Assembly: GCA_001600875.1 (NCBI GenBank)
Contig: BCLD01000022.1
Span: 336,226 to 391,122, forward strand
DNA from: Solicoccozyma terricola
Lineage: Eukaryota; Basidiomycota; Tremellomycetes; Filobasidiales; Piskurozymaceae
Reading direction: 5' to 3'
DNA: 54,897 nt
The notes under the pieces are model-generated. The model saw nothing but the letters and a program-made list of their open reading frames with translations, was not told the origin of the DNA and did not search any database. Below are positions 51,681-54,897 of this stretch, piece by piece; the stretch's first letter is position 1; the number at the start of each line of letters is the position of its first letter. A program made the position numbers and the translations under genes.

Positions 51681-52456
51681 TGTTAATGCCAGACCGTTAT
51701 TAACATACTGTTAATACCGATGCATCATCGACAACACGGAGATGCTGAACCTGCATCTCCGCCCCATGATCCCCTATCATCCCTCACACCTTGGCTTCGC
51801 CCGACCATATCGACTCCCTTTTTGCCACTTTCCCCTGTCCCAAAGCCATATATAAAGCGACCGTTCTCGAGGCTGTTTGTCCCCTGTTACGACCGGACCT
51901 TGACAGAGAAATGCCGAGGTACGGGTGTGCAAGCACACAAGGAGCAGTCGAGATGAATTGCGGAATGGATGGCGAGGGGGCCTAGTCCGGTTGCCAACTT
52001 CACAGAGTTGCAGCAAGGAATCACTTGACCAAGGTGAAGGACTAGGTGGATAGGAGCTCAGTGAAGGCTGAGCTTGATTGGCTAGTAACTTATGATATCT
52101 TTTGGTGAAGAGAAAAGGGAAAAGTACAAAGAAGGCAAGGCTCTGAGCCAGCCTTATATAGTTATTAGAAACCGACATTTGCCACTGTCGTTCCTTATCA
52201 AAGTCGGTCCAGTCTCGGGTGTACTGTCATTCAGTGGAGTTGGTGAGTCGTATGTCGGTCCAGTCTCGGGTGTACTGTCATTCGGTGGAGTTGGTGAGTC
52301 ATATGTCGGTCCAGTCTCGGGTGTACTGTCAATCGGTGGATCCAGTCTCGGGTGTCACTGTCAATCGGTGGAGATTGGTGACTCAGCAGGTGGTGAGTCA
52401 TGATGTTGGCCTATTGATAGCTAATGTTGCGGTACTGCATTGGCAGGATCGTAACA
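51681..52456. repeat. probable solo LTR
   Basis: The segment starts TGTTAATGCC and ends GATCGTAACA, giving a short TGTTA...TAACA terminal inverted repeat as in LTRs. A TATATAAA box lies at 51848-51856 and a second TATATAG near 52154. No flanking target duplication matches (CGACC left, TCCCC right), so the boundaries are provisional. It is unlike the chromovirus LTR. Confidence 0.35.
52203..52400. repeat. 51-bp tandem repeats
   Basis: Units start at 52203, 52254 and 52305 with a 51-bp period, each beginning GTCGGTCCAGTCTCGGGTGT. The third is cut short and followed by degenerate copies up to about 52400. They lie within the proposed solo LTR. Confidence 0.85.
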
Positions 52457-53161
52457 TCCCCTCTCTTTCTCTTTTCACCCTGTAATGAGCAAGACATAGC
52501 TATCTATACCCATACCTCTATTCTTGCGTTCACCCATTACAGTCGACTCCATAGGACTAGCTATCCAAGTCGCTCCACTCCAACACTAGTCTATTCTATA
52601 GCCAGCGTATCAAGGCAAGGTCTGAAACCAACATTCGCAGGACCATGCATACAAGTCTCAGCCGATCCGACGAGAGTTACTCAGGTCGACGATATCGACC
52701 AGGGGTACTACCCATCGGATAAGGATCAGCACACGACAGACTGGCTCTACAGCGCGCCAGCAAGTCTGGGATTTACAAGCCGGTCGACCGATTGCGGCGT
52801 TGAGACTGCTGACGAGGATGGAGGCCGAGTAACGGTCTTCGTGAAAGGTTTTACAGCGTTTACAGCGTAGAGACGGAGGGCAGTTGTGAGCCCGGGCAAG
52901 GATTGCGATCGATGCGTCGATGCGTTCTGCATGCTTGTGAGCGTTGAGACAGCCGGTGAGCTGGGGCGATGGCTTACATCTGCTGTATCTACGGCCGTTA
53001 TATCCGGACGGGTAGACAGCCCACTATTCTCTGGCCTCTCATTGGTACACGTGCTGCGAGAACCCGGGACCGCCAGTTTCCTTACGGAAAGATCCGAACC
53101 TCCCTGCCGCGGTTTCCCACTATGAACGGTTGGCTTGACTGACCCTCGCTCTCATCCCAAC
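52457..53161. other. region upstream of the flavohaemoglobin gene
   Basis: About 700 bp. A 148-codon frame (52424-52870) shows no family features. The last 200 bp presumably hold the flavohaemoglobin promoter, with GC-rich CCCGGGACC and CCGCGG elements near 53063-53113. Confidence 0.4.
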
Positions 53162-54469
53162 ATGTCGCTTTCCTACATCGTCCGCCCTCTCGCTCGTCCT
53201 CGCTCGTCTCTCACCAGCATCCTCAGCGTTTGGCCACGCCGCCAACGGTTTTCTTCCTCCCAACCTGCCCGCCTCACCCAGGCCCAGAAGACCATAGTCA
53301 AGGCTACCGTTCCTATCCTCGAGACCGGCGGCGAAGCCCTCACGACCCATTTCTACCACCTCCTCCTCAGTACGTACCCTGAAGCTCGGCCACTGTTCAA
53401 CCAGGCCCATCAAGCGTCTGGTCGCCAGCCTCGAGCTCTCGCCGCGTCCGTACTAGCCTATGCCAAGAACATTGACGACCTCACGCCAATTCTCAATGCC
53501 GTTACGAGGATCAACAACAAGCATGTCGCCCTGCAGATTCTCCCGGAACATTACCCTCTTGTCGGAGAGTCGTTGCTCCGAGCCATTCGTGAGGTTTTGG
53601 GGAAAGAGATTGCCACGGATGAGGTGATTGAGGCTTGGGGTGCCGCGTATGGAGAGCTAGCTGAGTTGCTCATCAAGAAAGAAGAGACCATTTATCACGA
53701 TCTGGAGACTGCACCGGGAGGCTGGCGTGCCGGACGCAAATTCAAGGTCGCACACAAAACCCCCGAAACAGGTATCATGACCTCTTTCTACCTCGAACCT
53801 GTGGATGGCAAGCCGGTCCTTCGACACGTAGCTGGTCAATACATCGGTCTACGAGCCACCATCAATGGCACAGAACAGCGCCGCAATTACTCACTCTCGG
53901 AATCGGCTAACGGCGAGTACCTCCGCATTTCCGTGAAGCGGGAGCCAGGTGGCGCGTTCTCCAATTACCTTCACAACCATGTCAGAATCGGCGACCAACT
54001 CGAGGTCTATCCCCCGGTCGGCGAGTTTGTCCTCGACAAGTCTCGCACGAAGGATCCACTCGTTCTCATCTCCGCCGGAGCGGGCATCACCCCGACCATA
54101 CCGATGCTCAAGAGTGCGCTCGAGGCTGGCCGCAGAGACATCACATTCATCCATTGCGCTCGGTCGGAAGATGTGCACGCTTTCCGGTCCGCCGTCGCTG
54201 AGATCGCCAAAGAACACCAGGGTGTTCTCAAGGTTTACACCGTCTACGAGACTACCGACCCTAACCATTTGGCAGACGCGACGGGCATGCTCACTCGCGA
54301 CAAGCTCGAGTCATGGGTGCCACAAGCGAGCGAAGCCGATATCTACTTCTTGGGGCCAAAACCGTTCATGAAGGGACTCAATTTCTACTTGAAGGCCATG
54401 GGTGTACCGGAAGACAGAATTCACTACGAGTTTTTCGGGCCGGCGGAAGAACTGGAGGACGTTAAGTAG
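53162..54469 (+). CDS. flavohaemoglobin / nitric oxide dioxygenase with mitochondrial-type N-terminus
   Basis: Converts nitric oxide and O2 to nitrate using NAD(P)H, FAD and haem; counterpart of yeast Yhb1 and Cryptococcus Fhb1. A single exon encodes 435 aa from the ATG at 53162; an ATG at 53135 adds nine residues. The N-terminus MSLSYIVRPLARPRSSL is basic, Ser-rich and acid-free, like a mitochondrial targeting sequence. Globin part: THFYHLLL with the distal Tyr, FNQAHQASGRQ with the Gln, and INNKHV with the proximal His. FAD domain: RRNYSLSES. NAD domain: LISAGAGITPTIPML and IYFLGPKPFM, ending YEFFGP. The protein continues full length to a TAG at 54467-54469. It is the last gene, about 300 bp from the telomere repeats, and is intronless, unlike nearly all other genes here. 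Function is confident; mitochondrial location is inferred. Confidence 0.95.
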   Translation: MSLSYIVRPLARPRSSLTSILSVWPRRQRFSSSQPARLTQAQKTIVKATVPILETGGEALTTHFYHLLLSTYPEARPLFNQAHQASGRQPRALAASVLAYAKNIDDLTPILNAVTRINNKHVALQILPEHYPLVGESLLRAIREVLGKEIATDEVIEAWGAAYGELAELLIKKEETIYHDLETAPGGWRAGRKFKVAHKTPETGIMTSFYLEPVDGKPVLRHVAGQYIGLRATINGTEQRRNYSLSESANGEYLRISVKREPGGAFSNYLHNHVRIGDQLEVYPPVGEFVLDKSRTKDPLVLISAGAGITPTIPMLKSALEAGRRDITFIHCARSEDVHAFRSAVAEIAKEHQGVLKVYTVYETTDPNHLADATGMLTRDKLESWVPQASEADIYFLGPKPFMKGLNFYLKAMGVPEDRIHYEFFGPAEELEDVK

Positions 54470-54773
54470 CTGCGGGAGCAAGTGGTGGCACAGACATAAT
54501 CTGGCCACAGCGGAAATAATTTACTAGCTAATTGAGTTGCAGGTTTTTTCTGTACGGGCCGTGGTCGTGGACGCGAAATCTGAACGAGACGCAGTGATCT
54601 CTAGTGCTGCTAGGCGTGTTGTTTTCAGAAAAAAAAAAAAAAAAGGAATAGGATTAAACCATCAAATGTTTTATTTTTAACAATTTAAACCAGAATTGTT
54701 TGAGTCTTTAAATATTCTTAGGAAACCTCCAAGGAGGCATGAGATTTCCGAGTAGGCGTAGCAGTGGCAAATT
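54470..54773. other. subtelomeric spacer
   Basis: About 300 bp with the flavohaemoglobin 3' UTR, a poly(A) stretch (about 54629-54644) and AT-rich sequence. No gene is seen. Confidence 0.5.
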
Positions 54774-54897
54774 GGGTTAGGGTTAGGGTTAGGGTTAGGG
54801 TTAGGGTTAGGGTTAGGGTTAGGGTTAGGGTTAGGGGTTAGGGTTAGGGTTAGGGTTAGGGTTAGGGTTAGGGTTAGGGTTAGGGTTAGGGTTAGGG
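54774..54897 (+). repeat. telomeric repeat array (TTAGGG)n
   Basis: 124 nt of TTAGGG, about 20 units, reading 5'->3' toward the window end, i.e. the G-rich strand of a right chromosome end. One unit around 54829-54837 has an extra G (TTAGGGG). This fixes the right edge as a chromosome terminus. Confidence 0.98.

Noticed and set aside
52424..52870. 148-codon plus-strand frame
   Set aside because: No family features and begins within the proposed LTR; likely chance.

Overview
The window is a 54.9-kb piece of a fungal chromosome that ends on the right in a telomere: a TTAGGG array fills 54774-54897. Genes are split by many short introns (mostly 50-80 nt, GT..AG). Together with a CPL1/priA-type cysteine-rich secreted protein, a fungal group IIC P-type ATPase, an FHS-type sugar permease and a Ty3/Gypsy chromovirus, this points to a basidiomycete yeast or mushroom relative (Agaricomycotina, possibly Tremellomycetes). 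The exact taxon cannot be read from the sequence. Exon boundaries given here were worked out by hand from splice signals, reading phase and family conservation.

Left part (1-18 kb): a housekeeping-like region. It holds a 5'-truncated GH16 beta-glucanase with a GPI-type tail, an aquaporin, the peroxisomal import protein Pex13 (minus), an Mga2/Spt23-type membrane-tethered transcription factor (plus), a RhoGAP (minus) and a sugar-porter MFS transporter (minus).

Middle (18-36 kb): nutrient and ion genes in mostly divergent pairs. The sugar transporter is divergent from a GH1 beta-glucosidase whose last codons are frameshifted. A DAL5-type permease (minus) is divergent from an aldo-keto reductase (plus). 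Then come a Na,K-ATPase-like P-type pump (minus), a zinc-finger transcription factor with two C2H2 fingers plus a Zn2Cys6 cluster (minus), a truncated FHS sugar permease pseudogene (plus) and a zinc-less MDR quinone oxidoreductase (minus).

Right part (36 kb to the end): subtelomeric. An 8.2-kb Ty3/Gypsy chromovirus (37185-45426) has two diverged LTRs and damaged gag-pol. Between pol and the 3' LTR it carries a spliced antisense gene that encodes a second Zn2Cys6-type protein. After about 3 kb with no convincing gene comes a gene built from repeated cysteine-rich modules ending in a CPL1-like domain. A 32-bp hairpin repeat array, a probable solo LTR containing 51-bp repeats, an intronless mitochondrial-type flavohaemoglobin and the telomere follow.

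Long G or C homopolymers recur inside introns, usually as C-runs on the sense strand before the 3' splice site. Several breaks (GH1 tail, antisense Zn2Cys6 gene, retrotransposon reverse transcriptase, sugar transporter intron) could be sequence or assembly error rather than biology; the RT break is next to a short A-run and the antisense-gene break lies in a C-run.
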